Source: Butyrivibrio sp.
GTDB lineage: Bacteria; Bacillota_A; Clostridia; Lachnospirales; Lachnospiraceae
Length of the DNA: 41,133 nt
Direction of reading: 5' to 3'
Assembly (NCBI GenBank): GCA_024690635.1
Contig: JAILOW010000032.1
Coordinates: forward strand, 1-41,133
The notes under the pieces were generated by a model, which saw only the letters and a list, made by a program, of their open reading frames with translations, ran no database searches and had not been told where the DNA came from. This document shows, in pieces, positions 30,377-39,232 of the stretch (the stretch's first letter is position 1; every line of letters starts with the position of its first letter). The position numbers and the translations under genes are program-made.

Positions 30377-33300
30377 ATGATGAGATCATTGTATTCTGGT
30401 GTAGCAGGTCTTAAGACACATCAGACAAAGATGGACGTTATCGGTAACAATATCGCTAACGTTAACACAACTTCTTTCAAATCACAGTCAATCACATTCA
30501 GCGACCTTATGTATCAGACAACACAGACAGCTTCAGGCGCTACAGAGACCCGTGGCGGTGTAAACGCACGTCAGATCGGCCTTGGTGCCAAGTCCGGAGC
30601 TATCGCTACTGCAATTGAGACACAGGGCGCTACTCAGACAACAAACAACCCTTTTGACATCATGATCACCGGTAAATCCTTCTTTATCGTTAATAACGGT
30701 CAGGAGCAGCTCTATACAAGAGATGGTTCTTTCTATATTGACGGAGCAGGAAACCTTGCAATGCAGTCAAACGGTTACTTCGTAATGGGCTGGGGAGCCA
30801 AAGAGGATCCCAAGACCGGTGCCATTACAGTAGATAAGAACGGCGACCTTACAAACCTCCAGCTTATGAGCGCCGACAATGCAACATATGCACCTGCATC
30901 CACAACAGCAGGTCTTTTCAGCGGAAACATCGATAACTACGACACAAATATCATCAGTGATGATGGTAAGACAATCACCCTTGAGTTCTATGACAACAAG
31001 GGCTATCTCTACACGGCAAAGTTCTCTCTTAAAGATACAGATTATAAGGAAGTTGATCCTCTTACAGGTGATGAGAGACCTGTTTTCTCACTCCAGCTTA
31101 CAGACATCATCGATTCCAAGGGCAATAAGTTCGGAAAAGAGCTTATGGACAAGATCACCTTTGGTGACAGCGCAAAGTCTCTTCACACAGAAAAGATCAA
31201 CAAGGGCTACTATATCGTAAAGAGCGATACAGATCCCAAGCTTGCAACAATCTGGCAGGAAGCTAATTCACCTGCATACGCTGATGCAACAATTAAAAAG
31301 AGTGGTAACGATCTTTCTTCTCTTATGAAGATCGAAGGCTTCCTTGAGGATGTTTATCCTATCGGCGGAGACAAGACCAAGCTCTACAAAGATAAGTACA
31401 GCGATATCATCAGCTACAACATCACAAGTGATGCACTTGTTATTGAATACAATTCTCAGGATGCTTCCGTTACAACACTTAAGGATGATCCCGCACTTTA
31501 CACCAGCGTATCAAGCAACAATAAGAACCCCTACTTCTACAGAGCAGACAATTTCGGATATGTTCTTCCTTCAGATTCAGAGAACGGCGCATATCCCCTT
31601 ACAGGTCCTTTGAACAAGCTTGATCAGGGTCTTTTGACTGATGTATACGGCGTAACCATCGCTCCTTCCGATTACAGCAACTACACATATACATTCAATT
31701 CAAATACTCATTCACTTACAATCACTGCTTCAGGCGGACCTAAGGATACAATTGGTGATACTTCTACCGACAAGCTTACAACAGGTGAGTACAACAAGTA
31801 TTTCGATGGCTCAATGGGCAAGACTGTAAGCCAGCTTGTTCTCGAAGCTGCAAACGGAACCATTCAGAGCAGCGCAGGAACAAACTATACAGAGACTTCT
31901 TATACATACAACTCAACAACAGGAAAGCTTGTTGTAAAGGGTAAGTATGTAGTTGACGGCGATGATACCAAGAATATCGGTGTTACAAGCACATCAACTC
32001 CCAAGCTTTTTGAACTTCTTGCCAATCACGAGACAGCCCTTGATACAAGCTCAAGTGCACTTACATCTGTTGAGAGAAACGAACTTAAGAACGCCATCGG
32101 CCTTCCTAAGATGACAGATGAGTTTACAGCAGAGCTTAGCACAGACGGCAATACAGTTACCATCACAAGCGGCGGCTACAGCTTTGATATTACATCCGGA
32201 GCTTTGTTTGATGAACTTAAGGCAAGACTTGAGACAGATCCATCAGATGATACTTTCGTTGGAAATACTCTTACAGCTGCATCTGATCTTGAGACTCTTG
32301 TAGATAGCTATATTACTGATACAGACTTTACATTTACAGTCGATGCATCCAAGAACATCATCCTTAGCTATGACGGAAAAGAAACAGCTGTAAATGCAAC
32401 ATTTACAACTCTTTATCCCAAGCTTGCAGATCAGTCCACAACCTTTGATCTTTCTACATTCACAGGTAACGATGAAGCTAAGGCAGAACTTTTGGAAGCT
32501 CTTGGTATTACAGATACAGATCTTACAAGCGCTGAATTTACATATACAGCAAGAGCTCTTTCAGGAACAGCCGGAGCAACAGTACAGGTACATTACTACG
32601 GAAACATCACCAAGCAGGAAGAGATCGACACCTTCTCACATGTATCCGAGACAAAGACTCCCGATACAGACGTATTCACATACGGAGAGCCTACAGCAGT
32701 ATTCAGAAACAAGACGACCAACACATCAGGTTATGTACTTACAGGTGCTGCAGCTGACGGAACATATACACTTGACCAGATCGAAGAACAGCTTGGAGAA
32801 GACGTTCTTAAGTCAATTTACGGAGACGATGTAACAATCCAGTCTCTTAAGGGCGATTATCCTACACGTGATACAGATCAGTTTACTGTAACTCTTTCAG
32901 GATCCAGAATGATCGTATCTCACGTTCAGAAGGACGAGAACTTGATCAGTGATGATTATGAGTCATTCTTCGAGGGCGAGGACAACGTAACATATAAGAC
33001 CAGAAATCCCAAGGCTATCAAGACTGATATTCCCACAAGCGGAAATATTTCAGATCTTCTTTCATCAGCTACAGGAGATTACAAGGGAACTCTTAAAGAG
33101 ATCTACGGCCTTTCAGATGATTACCTTAGAGCATTCGGTGATGACGGTAAGTACGAGTTCTCAGATGACCTTAAAGAGATCAAGCTTACAACAGGCGATA
33201 AGACAATCCAGCTTGTATTTGATCCTTCTAACGGTTCACTTGTATCTGCAAATGACAACTCAGCAGGTAAGGGTCTTGTAAACATGATGTTCGATCAGAA

Positions 33301-33826
33301 CCAGCCCGGACTTGAAGCTTTCGGTTATCAGTTACAGCCCGGCGATGAGGCTTCGCTTGCAGGCCACATGACCATAGACTTCTCAACAGTAACAAACTAC
33401 AACACCAGCGGTTCAGCAACAATCAAGGCTGTAAAGGGTGACAAGTCTTCACTTAACACAGGTCGTGCGGTTGGTGAGATGAACGGTATCTCAATCAGTA
33501 CCGATGGACAGATCTACGCAACATATTCAAACGGTCAGACCAAGCTCCTTGGACAGATCGCAACAGCAGAATTTGCCAATGCATCAGGTCTTTCAAAAGA
33601 GGGCGATAACCTTTACTAGCAGACTCTTAACTCTGGTGAAGCAACTGCTCAGGATATCACAACAGATGGCGGTTACATGAATACCGGTGTTCTGGAGATG
33701 TCAAACGTAGACCTTTCTTCACAGTTTACCGAGATGATCACAACACAGCGTGGATTCCAGGCAAACAGTCGTATCATCACAGTATCGGATACACTTCTTG
33801 AAGAGCTTACAAACCTCAAGAGATAA
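30377..33826 (+). CDS. flgE: Flagellar hook protein FlgE, very large, interrupted by an in-frame TAG
   Basis: FlgE forms the hook. The start at ATG 30377 ([35 protein letters not shown]) is fixed by GGAGG at 30362-30366 and the family N-terminus. The reading frame runs 1080 codons to TAG at 33617-33619. It then continues without any other stop for 68 codons to TAA at 33824-33826. Those 68 residues are the conserved C-terminal D0 region ([45 protein letters not shown]). The amber codon sits in NLY-*-QTLNSG, so it replaces one residue. The product is either a 1080-aa truncation lacking D0-C or a 1149-aa readthrough protein. The hook proteins I know are about 260-700 aa; the extra length is a Thr/Ser/Asp-rich insert (about 330-960) with diverged internal repeats. 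Confidence 0.93.
33617..33619 (+). other. In-frame amber codon within flgE
   Basis: TAC-TAG-CAG-ACT lies at codon 1081 of flgE. A single C-to-T change of CAG would give this TAG. The same TAG-CAG hexamer ends fliQ. Sequencing error, a real null mutation and programmed or suppressor-mediated readthrough are all open. Confidence 0.9.
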
Positions 33827-33844
33827 TATTTCAAATAATGATTT

Positions 33845-33878
33845 AGCCTTCGGAGGGAAATCCTCCGAAGGCTTTTTT
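33845..33878 (+). terminator. Terminator after flgE
   Basis: A perfect 11-bp GC-rich stem GCCTTCGGAGG/CCTCCGAAGGC with loop GAAAT is followed by TTTTTT. It starts 19 nt after the flgE stop and divides the flagellar genes into at least two transcription units. Confidence 0.93.
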
Positions 33879-33939
33879 ATGTAAAAAGACAAAATATATT
33901 AATTTTTTGTATAAATTTAGTGTAATATACATCAAAAGG

Positions 33940-34154
33940 TGGTACAATGTTTTAAAACCACAATATGTAGTATTATGCCTGTTATGAGTGATCGGACGCA
34001 GATATTTTAGTAAAATAAAATTTCATTTGGCACGCATAAAAATGAAATAAAACTCCAAATATGTCTGTTTTGTGAACGTTAGCAGAAGAAAATTACATTG
34101 AAATGTGGTAAAATAGGGGTAATCAGAAATAAAATTTCATTTTTGAATGAAATT
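33940..34154 (+). promoter_or_regulatory. Promoter and repeat region upstream of flbD
   Basis: This AT-rich spacer holds an extended -10 TGG-TACAAT (33940-33948) and a second candidate TGG-TAAAAT (34106-34114). CCACAATATGTAGTATTA (33958-33975) is nearly identical to a stretch upstream of flgB. AAATAAAATTTCATTT occurs twice (34013-34028, 34127-34142). Each copy is followed by its inverted partner AAATGAAAT (34040-34048) or AATGAAATT (34146-34154). The second palindrome covers the first possible ATG of flbD. Confidence 0.45.
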
Positions 34155-34359
34155 AATTGAAAGTGAGTCTGTGAAAACCAAAATGAGCAGCTCAATCATT
34201 GAACTAACCAAGATGGATACAAGAAAGATCCTGATAAATCCGGAAAGAATCGAGACTGTTGAGGCGAACCCCGATACAGTCCTGATTTTGTGTTCGGGAA
34301 GAAAGCTCCTTGTAAAGGAATCTCCCGAAGAGATTTATAAATTGATCAATAAGGAATAA
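34147..34359 (+). CDS. flbD: FlbD/SwrD family flagellar protein
   Basis: The family core IIELTKMDTRKILINPERIETVEANPDTVLILCSGRKLLVKESPEEIYKLI fits FlbD, called SwrD in Bacillus, where it increases motor torque by acting on stators. It lies directly before motA, which fits. The longest frame, from 34147, gives 70 aa, but no ribosome site is seen there and the ATG is in a palindrome. GTG 34171 and ATG 34183 (58 aa, MSSSIIELTK) fit the family length better, so the true start is probably one of these. Confidence 0.85.
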   Translation: MKLIESESVKTKMSSSIIELTKMDTRKILINPERIETVEANPDTVLILCSGRKLLVKESPEEIYKLINKE

Positions 34360-34393
34360 ATATAAAAAAATCTTATGTGAAGGGGTAAATGCT

Positions 34394-35200
34394 GTGGATA
34401 TAGCGTCAATTATCGGTGTAGTTATGGGTGTGGTGCTGATGCTGCTGGGTATTATCACATCCGGTGGTATTCAGACAATAGGAAACTTCCTTGATGTACC
34501 ATCCGCGCTTATTACTATCGGCGGATCCAATATGGCGGTGCTTGCATCCAGAAGTATTCCTGCATTCGTCGGCGGACTTAAGAGCTATCTTCTTATCTTT
34601 AAAGTTCCCAATGATGATACCAAAGGAGTTATCAAAAAGATCATAGATCTTTCAAACACAGCCAGAAAGGAAGGTCTTCTTGCTTTGGAAGAAGCTGCCA
34701 GCGGACTTGAGGACGCCTTTATGAAAAAGGGCGTTATGCTTATCGTTGACGGTACTGAGCCCGAGCTTGTTAAGAGCATTCTTGAGGCTGAGATAGATGC
34801 GATGTCTGAGAGACATAAGGCAAATTATACTGTGTTCGAGGACATTGCCGGACAGGGTCCTGCCTGGGGTATGATCGGTACCCTTCTTGGTCTGGTTAAC
34901 ATGCTTAATGATATGAGTGATGCCTCCAAGATCGGTCCTTCCATGGCAGTTGCCCTTATTACAACTCTGTACGGATCCGTTATTGCAAACTGGTTCTGTT
35001 TCCCTGCCGCAGCCAAGCTTAAGGCAAGGGATAATGCGGAATATATGTCAAAAAGTATTGTCATTGAGGGTCTCTTGTCCATACAGGCAGGAGAAAACCC
35101 CCGTGTAACAGAAGAGAAGCTTAAATCATTCCTTTCACCTGCCGACAGATCAGCGTATGAAGCTGAAAATGGCGGCGGCGGCGACGGAGGCGGAGAATAA
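34394..35200 (+). CDS. motA: Flagellar stator protein MotA
   Basis: This 268-aa membrane proton- or sodium-channel subunit has four membrane segments, near 3-22, 33-52, about 150-172 and 182-204. The motif GPAWGMIGTLLGLVNML (about 155-171) is typical of MotA/PomA. The start is GTG at 34394, preceded by AAGGGG (about 9 nt), giving MDIASIIG. The C-terminus ends in a Gly/Asp-rich tail. Its stop overlaps motB as TAATG, so the pair is coupled. Confidence 0.97.
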   Translation: MDIASIIGVVMGVVLMLLGIITSGGIQTIGNFLDVPSALITIGGSNMAVLASRSIPAFVGGLKSYLLIFKVPNDDTKGVIKKIIDLSNTARKEGLLALEEAASGLEDAFMKKGVMLIVDGTEPELVKSILEAEIDAMSERHKANYTVFEDIAGQGPAWGMIGTLLGLVNMLNDMSDASKIGPSMAVALITTLYGSVIANWFCFPAAAKLKARDNAEYMSKSIVIEGLLSIQAGENPRVTEEKLKSFLSPADRSAYEAENGGGGDGGGE

Positions 35201-36033
35201 TGGCCAGAAAACCAGAAGAAGTTAAACCCGGAGCGCCTGCCTGGACTTCGACCTTCGGTGATCTGATGAACCTGCTTCTTTGTTTCTTCGTTTTGCTTTT
35301 CTCCATGTCCACCATGGATGCAGCCAAGTTTGAAGCAGTTGCCGCATCCTTCAGTTCCGCTTTTGGTGTATTCACCGGCGGAGAGCTGGCTTTCGGAGAG
35401 GGAGCACTTATCGGAGACGGCGTATCTCAGCTTGTTGAACTTTCCAGCTATATCACCTCAATGGGTGTTGCTCAGTCCGGAGAGGACGGCGAAGAGGACA
35501 ACAAGAATATCGGAGATATGGAGCAGGAGGAGCTTATGGAAGCTGCAGAAGAAGAGCAGCTTGAAGCTTCGCAGGAACTTGCGGAAAAGATAGAAAAAGC
35601 TCTTCAGGAGGGAGAGATCGACGATATGGTCGACCTCAATTACACAAGCCAGTATGTTCAGCTTACCATTCAGGGAGCCATCCTTTTTGATTCGGGTAAG
35701 GTGGAACTTAAGGACGATGCCCTTCCTGTTGTTGATAAAGTGGGTCAGATCCTTGAAACCTATGCCGGCGGAACTATTGAGATCGAAGGCCATACGGACA
35801 ATATTCCCATGTCTTCGGGCGGCAAGTTCTCAAACAACGACGAGCTTAGTTCGGGTAGAGCTTTGACAGTATTTTATTACCTCACGGAAAACACCAATCT
35901 CGATCCTTCAAATCTGATCCATACGGGCAGAGGAATGTACGATCCAATCGCTGACAATTCCACAGATGAAGGTCGCGCCAGAAACAGACGTGTAGAGATT
36001 AAGATATATAATCCTTTGAGTGCTTCATATTAA
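35200..36033 (+). CDS. motB: Flagellar stator protein MotB
   Basis: This 277-aa protein anchors the stator to peptidoglycan. A short cytoplasmic start is followed by one membrane segment containing FGDLMNLLLCFFVLLFSM. Asp21 is the ion-carrying residue conserved in the family. A Glu-rich linker (about 85-130) precedes the OmpA-like peptidoglycan-binding domain (about 150-275, EIEGHTDNIP and GRARNRRVEIKI). It overlaps motA by 1 nt. Confidence 0.97.
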   Translation: MARKPEEVKPGAPAWTSTFGDLMNLLLCFFVLLFSMSTMDAAKFEAVAASFSSAFGVFTGGELAFGEGALIGDGVSQLVELSSYITSMGVAQSGEDGEEDNKNIGDMEQEELMEAAEEEQLEASQELAEKIEKALQEGEIDDMVDLNYTSQYVQLTIQGAILFDSGKVELKDDALPVVDKVGQILETYAGGTIEIEGHTDNIPMSSGGKFSNNDELSSGRALTVFYYLTENTNLDPSNLIHTGRGMYDPIADNSTDEGRARNRRVEIKIYNPLSASY

Positions 36034-36051
36034 AAATCAGGAGAGTAGAAA

Positions 36052-36591
36052 ATGAAAAAGAATCTTTTATCAATCATCATTCTTGCACTTCTTATCGTAA
36101 ACCTTGCCATGACAGGCTTTATGATGCTCAGTGTAATGACAACCAATTCTCAGACTGCACATGTTATTTCCGATATCGCCGCAGCTCTTGAGCTTGAGGC
36201 AAACGGCGGAAATTCCGGCGGATTCTCCGGTTCACAGTCAGGAAACGTTCCGGTTTCAAATCTTGCTACCTTTAATCTTTCCGGCGATGATGAGATGATG
36301 ATCAACTTAAAGGCCAGTGAAGACGGCAAGAGCCATATCATGATTGTTGACATTGTCTTTTCAATGAATACCGCAAGCGGTGATTATGCAACGCTTGGTA
36401 CTCCCGAGACTCTTGAGAGTATGAAGGATCTTATCAAGTCAAAATGTAACGATGTAATTTCTTCTCATACCATGGAAGAGATACAGGCTGATACCGAATC
36501 CATTCAGGAAGAGATCCTTGAGTCTGTTCAGGAGCTTTTCGGATCAAACTTTATTTACAGTGTTAGCTTTTCAAAGGCGATTTTCAACTGA
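36052..36591 (+). CDS. fliL: Flagellar basal-body associated protein FliL
   Basis: This 179-aa protein has one N-terminal membrane segment (about 5-27, LLSIIILALLIVNLAMTGFMML) and a periplasmic domain whose C-terminal region (IQEEILESVQELFGSNFIYSVSFSKAIFN) fits FliL, a stator-associated ring protein. A Gly/Ser-rich stretch (about 52-66) links the two. The position between motB and fliM supports the call. Similarity in this family is low. Confidence 0.88.
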   Translation: MKKNLLSIIILALLIVNLAMTGFMMLSVMTTNSQTAHVISDIAAALELEANGGNSGGFSGSQSGNVPVSNLATFNLSGDDEMMINLKASEDGKSHIMIVDIVFSMNTASGDYATLGTPETLESMKDLIKSKCNDVISSHTMEEIQADTESIQEEILESVQELFGSNFIYSVSFSKAIFN

Positions 36592-36630
36592 TAACAAGAT
36601 TTACATCTAAGCTACGAGAGGAGATACGCT

Positions 36631-37614
36631 TTGAGTGAAGTTCTGTCACAAAATGAAATAGACAGTCTGCTGGCAGCACTCAGTACCGGTGAGCTTGACG
36701 TAGATCAAATGCAGGCCTCTGACGAAAAGAAAGTCAAGGATTACGACTTTAAGAGGCCGGCTAAATTCTCCAAGGAACATCTTCGAACCCTGGAGATGAT
36801 CTACGAACATTATGGACGCTTGTTGTCGACTACCTTGCCTTTGTACCTGCGAAAGAATGTCACGGTTTCTGTGGCGAACTCTGAAACGGTTACTTATTCG
36901 GAGTTCTCCAATGCTCTTTCGAATCCGGTCATTCTCGGGGTCATAAGTTTCCTGCCTTTGCAGGGAACCATTATCCTGGAGCTTCAGGCCAATATAGGAT
37001 TTTCCTTTATTGACCGAATGCTGGGAGGCGAGGGAACCGGTCTTGATAAACCCAGACCATTTACGGATATAGAGATGCCGCTTATCGAAAAGCTGGTGAC
37101 GATCTGCATGCAGCTTATGGTGGAACCGTGGCAGAATGTTGTGTCCATCAATCCCGTTATGGAAAGGATTGAGACCAACCCTCAGTTTGCCCAGGTTATT
37201 TCACCTACGGACATGATCGCTATCGTTACTTTAAACATCAAGATAGGTGATACGGAAGGTCTTATGAATGTATGTCTTCCTTATTTCACACTTGAGAGCG
37301 TTATGGATAAGCTCAATACCAAGTTCTGGTTCTCCACAATGCAAAAGAATGCGGATGAGAACTATGAGGATCATCTTGAGACCATGGTCAGACACGTCGA
37401 TGTTCCTGTAAAAGCAGTTCTTGGTAAGTGCAATGTTTCAGTCAATGATTTTGTACATCTTCAGGCCGGTGACATTATAAGGCTTGATAACAGGGTTAAT
37501 ACAGATATGCAGGTTTACGTGGGCAATATTTACAAGTTTACTGCTTTGCCCGGTACCGCAAAAGACAAATATGCCGTAAGGATTACTTCGGTTGTAAGAG
37601 AGGAGGAAGAGTAG
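36631..37614 (+). CDS. fliM: Flagellar motor switch protein FliM
   Basis: This 327-aa C-ring protein carries the N-terminal CheY-P binding motif LSQNEIDSLLAAL, a middle CheC-like domain (about 40-225) and a C-terminal SpoA domain (about 245-320, VDVPVKAVLGKCNVSVNDFVHLQAGDIIRLD). The start is TTG at 36631 with AGGAGAT before it. It ends in TAG, one of only two genes here that do. The next gene starts 4 nt later. Confidence 0.96.
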   Translation: MSEVLSQNEIDSLLAALSTGELDVDQMQASDEKKVKDYDFKRPAKFSKEHLRTLEMIYEHYGRLLSTTLPLYLRKNVTVSVANSETVTYSEFSNALSNPVILGVISFLPLQGTIILELQANIGFSFIDRMLGGEGTGLDKPRPFTDIEMPLIEKLVTICMQLMVEPWQNVVSINPVMERIETNPQFAQVISPTDMIAIVTLNIKIGDTEGLMNVCLPYFTLESVMDKLNTKFWFSTMQKNADENYEDHLETMVRHVDVPVKAVLGKCNVSVNDFVHLQAGDIIRLDNRVNTDMQVYVGNIYKFTALPGTAKDKYAVRITSVVREEEE

Positions 37615-37618
37615 GAGC

Positions 37619-38884
37619 ATGGATGGAATGTTATCTCAGGACGAAATTAATGCTTTGCTTGCCGGTATGGATACTTCCGGCGGTGGCGATTCCGGCGCCG
37701 GGGATGCTCCTGTAGATTCCGGTATGGGAGATGCTGCACCTATGGAGGAAGCAGCAATGTCACCTGTAGGGGGAGGTGAAATCGACGAGAGCCTTCTGAA
37801 TGATTCGGAAAAGGATGCTATCGGAGAGGTCGCCAATATCAGCATGGGATCTTCAGCTACTACGCTGTACTCCCTTGTTAACCAGAAGGTTAATATCACT
37901 ACACCTCAGGTTGAACTGGCAAATTGGGAAAACGTCATAAACAATTACGAAAGACCCTGTGTATTTATTCAGATCAAATACACTGTAGGTCTTGACGGAA
38001 CCAATATCCTTATTCTCAAGGAGCACGATGTTATGGTCATCACCGACCTTATGATGGGCGGTGACGGTACCAATACAGAGGGAGAGATCGGCGAGCTTCA
38101 GCTTTCTGCTATTTCAGAGGCTATGAACCAGATGATGGGAGCTGCTGCCACATCTCTTTCCACAATGATCAATCAGAAGGTTGATATCAGCCCGCCACAG
38201 GCAACCCTTCTTGACATGATCAACAACGATCCTTCTGAGATCGCGGATTTCCTTACAGGAACCTTTGTAAAGATATCCTTCAAGATGCAGGTGGGAGATC
38301 TTGTGGATTCAACTCTTATGCAGTTGTATCCAGTAGATTTTGCCAAGACTCTTAAGGACACTGTTATTACAGGAGATACAGGCGCTTCTGAACCTGAACC
38401 AGCTCCTGCACCGGCTCCTATGCCCGCACCTGAACCGGCACCTGCTCAGGCTCCTCAGCCTCAGCCTATGCCGCAGATGGATCCTTCTATGATGGGACAG
38501 GCAATGCCTCAGATGGCAATGCCTCAGATGGCAATGCCTCAGATGCAGATGGCAATGCCTCAGATGCAGATGGCTCCTCAGATGATGAATATGAACATTC
38601 AGCCTGCACAGTTCCAGTCCTTTGCCGGTGGAACAACTATCATGGCAGGCGGAGAGAACATCGGAATCATCAAGGATGTTCCTCTTGAAGTCACTGTTGA
38701 GCTCGGAAGAACAGCAAAGCCTATTTCCGATATCCTTGATTTTGCTCCCGGAACTATTATCGAGCTTGATAAGGTGGCAGGTGAGCCTGTTGACGTACTT
38801 GTTAACGGTAAATTTGTTGCCAAGGGAGAAGTTGTAGTAATCGAAGAAAGTTTTGGTGTCAGAGTTACAGAGATTGTTCAGTAA
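37619..38884 (+). CDS. fliY: Flagellar motor switch phosphatase FliY
   Basis: This 421-aa protein combines an N-terminal CheY-P binding-like motif (MLSQDEINALLAGM), a CheC-like phosphatase domain with two E...N motifs (EVANISMGSS near 69, SEAMNQMMG near 161) and a C-terminal FliN/SpoA domain (about 335-421, LEVTVELGRTAKPISDIL). Both phosphatase motifs look intact, so CheY-P hydrolysis is expected. A Pro/Met/Gln-rich linker (about 255-330) contains short tandem repeats. The likely ribosome site, AGGAGGAAG, is inside the 3' end of fliM. Confidence 0.95.
   Translation: MDGMLSQDEINALLAGMDTSGGGDSGAGDAPVDSGMGDAAPMEEAAMSPVGGGEIDESLLNDSEKDAIGEVANISMGSSATTLYSLVNQKVNITTPQVELANWENVINNYERPCVFIQIKYTVGLDGTNILILKEHDVMVITDLMMGGDGTNTEGEIGELQLSAISEAMNQMMGAAATSLSTMINQKVDISPPQATLLDMINNDPSEIADFLTGTFVKISFKMQVGDLVDSTLMQLYPVDFAKTLKDTVITGDTGASEPEPAPAPAPMPAPEPAPAQAPQPQPMPQMDPSMMGQAMPQMAMPQMAMPQMQMAMPQMQMAPQMMNMNIQPAQFQSFAGGTTIMAGGENIGIIKDVPLEVTVELGRTAKPISDILDFAPGTIIELDKVAGEPVDVLVNGKFVAKGEVVVIEESFGVRVTEIVQ
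38504..38574 (+). repeat. Short tandem repeats in the fliY linker
   Basis: Two identical 15-bp units ATGCCTCAGATGGCA (38504-38518, 38519-38533) are followed by two copies of a variant with ATGCAG inserted (38534-38574). They encode MPQMA and MPQMQMA units. The array is in frame, so changes in copy number would change linker length without a frameshift. Confidence 0.9.
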
Positions 38885-38896
38885 GGCGGCCTGTTT

Positions 38897-39232
38897 ATGG
38901 GAACCTATTTGCAATTTGTTTTTGTACTTATAGTATTTGTCCTTGTTTTGGCAGCGACGTACTTTGTTACAAAGTGGCTTGCAGGTTATCAAAAGGAGAG
39001 AAATACTTCTTCAAATATTGAGATCCTGGAGACAGCAAGGATTTCCACCACCAAATATATTCAGATCGTAAAAATCGGTGAGAAATTATTTGCCATTGCC
39101 GTAGGCAAGGACGAAGTGACACTCCTTGGGGAGCTGTCAAAAGATGATGTGGTCATCAGGGAGGATGATCCGTCTGAGAATATAAATTTCAAGGATATCC
39201 TTGAAAAGATAAAGGGTGAGAAAAGAAAGTAA
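38897..39232 (+). CDS. fliO: Flagellar biosynthetic protein FliO
   Basis: This 111-aa protein has an N-terminal membrane segment (about 5-27, LQFVFVLIVFVLVLAATYFV) and a short cytoplasmic domain (IEILETARISTTKYIQIVKIGEKLFAIAVGKDEVTLLGEL) as in the FliO/FliZ family, which assists assembly of the FliP export gate. The stop abuts the fliP ATG with no gap. Unlike Bacillus, no cheY lies between fliY and fliO. Confidence 0.92.
   Translation: MGTYLQFVFVLIVFVLVLAATYFVTKWLAGYQKERNTSSNIEILETARISTTKYIQIVKIGEKLFAIAVGKDEVTLLGELSKDDVVIREDDPSENINFKDILEKIKGEKRK

Noticed and set aside
32394..32834. Alternative + strand frame of 146 codons within flgE
   Set aside because: It overlaps the flgE frame and has low-complexity Gln/Leu/Thr composition arising from a shifted reading of Thr/Ser codons; no ribosome site.
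33617..33619. Pyrrolysine explanation for the flgE TAG
   Set aside because: No pylT or pylS is in the window, TAG is used as a normal stop in fliM, and pyrrolysine is known mainly in methylamine methyltransferases. It is kept only as a remote option.
38309..38992. Frame on the - strand encoding many HLRH repeats
   Set aside because: It is the antisense shadow of the Pro/Met/Gln repeats in fliY; the pattern follows from the repeats themselves.
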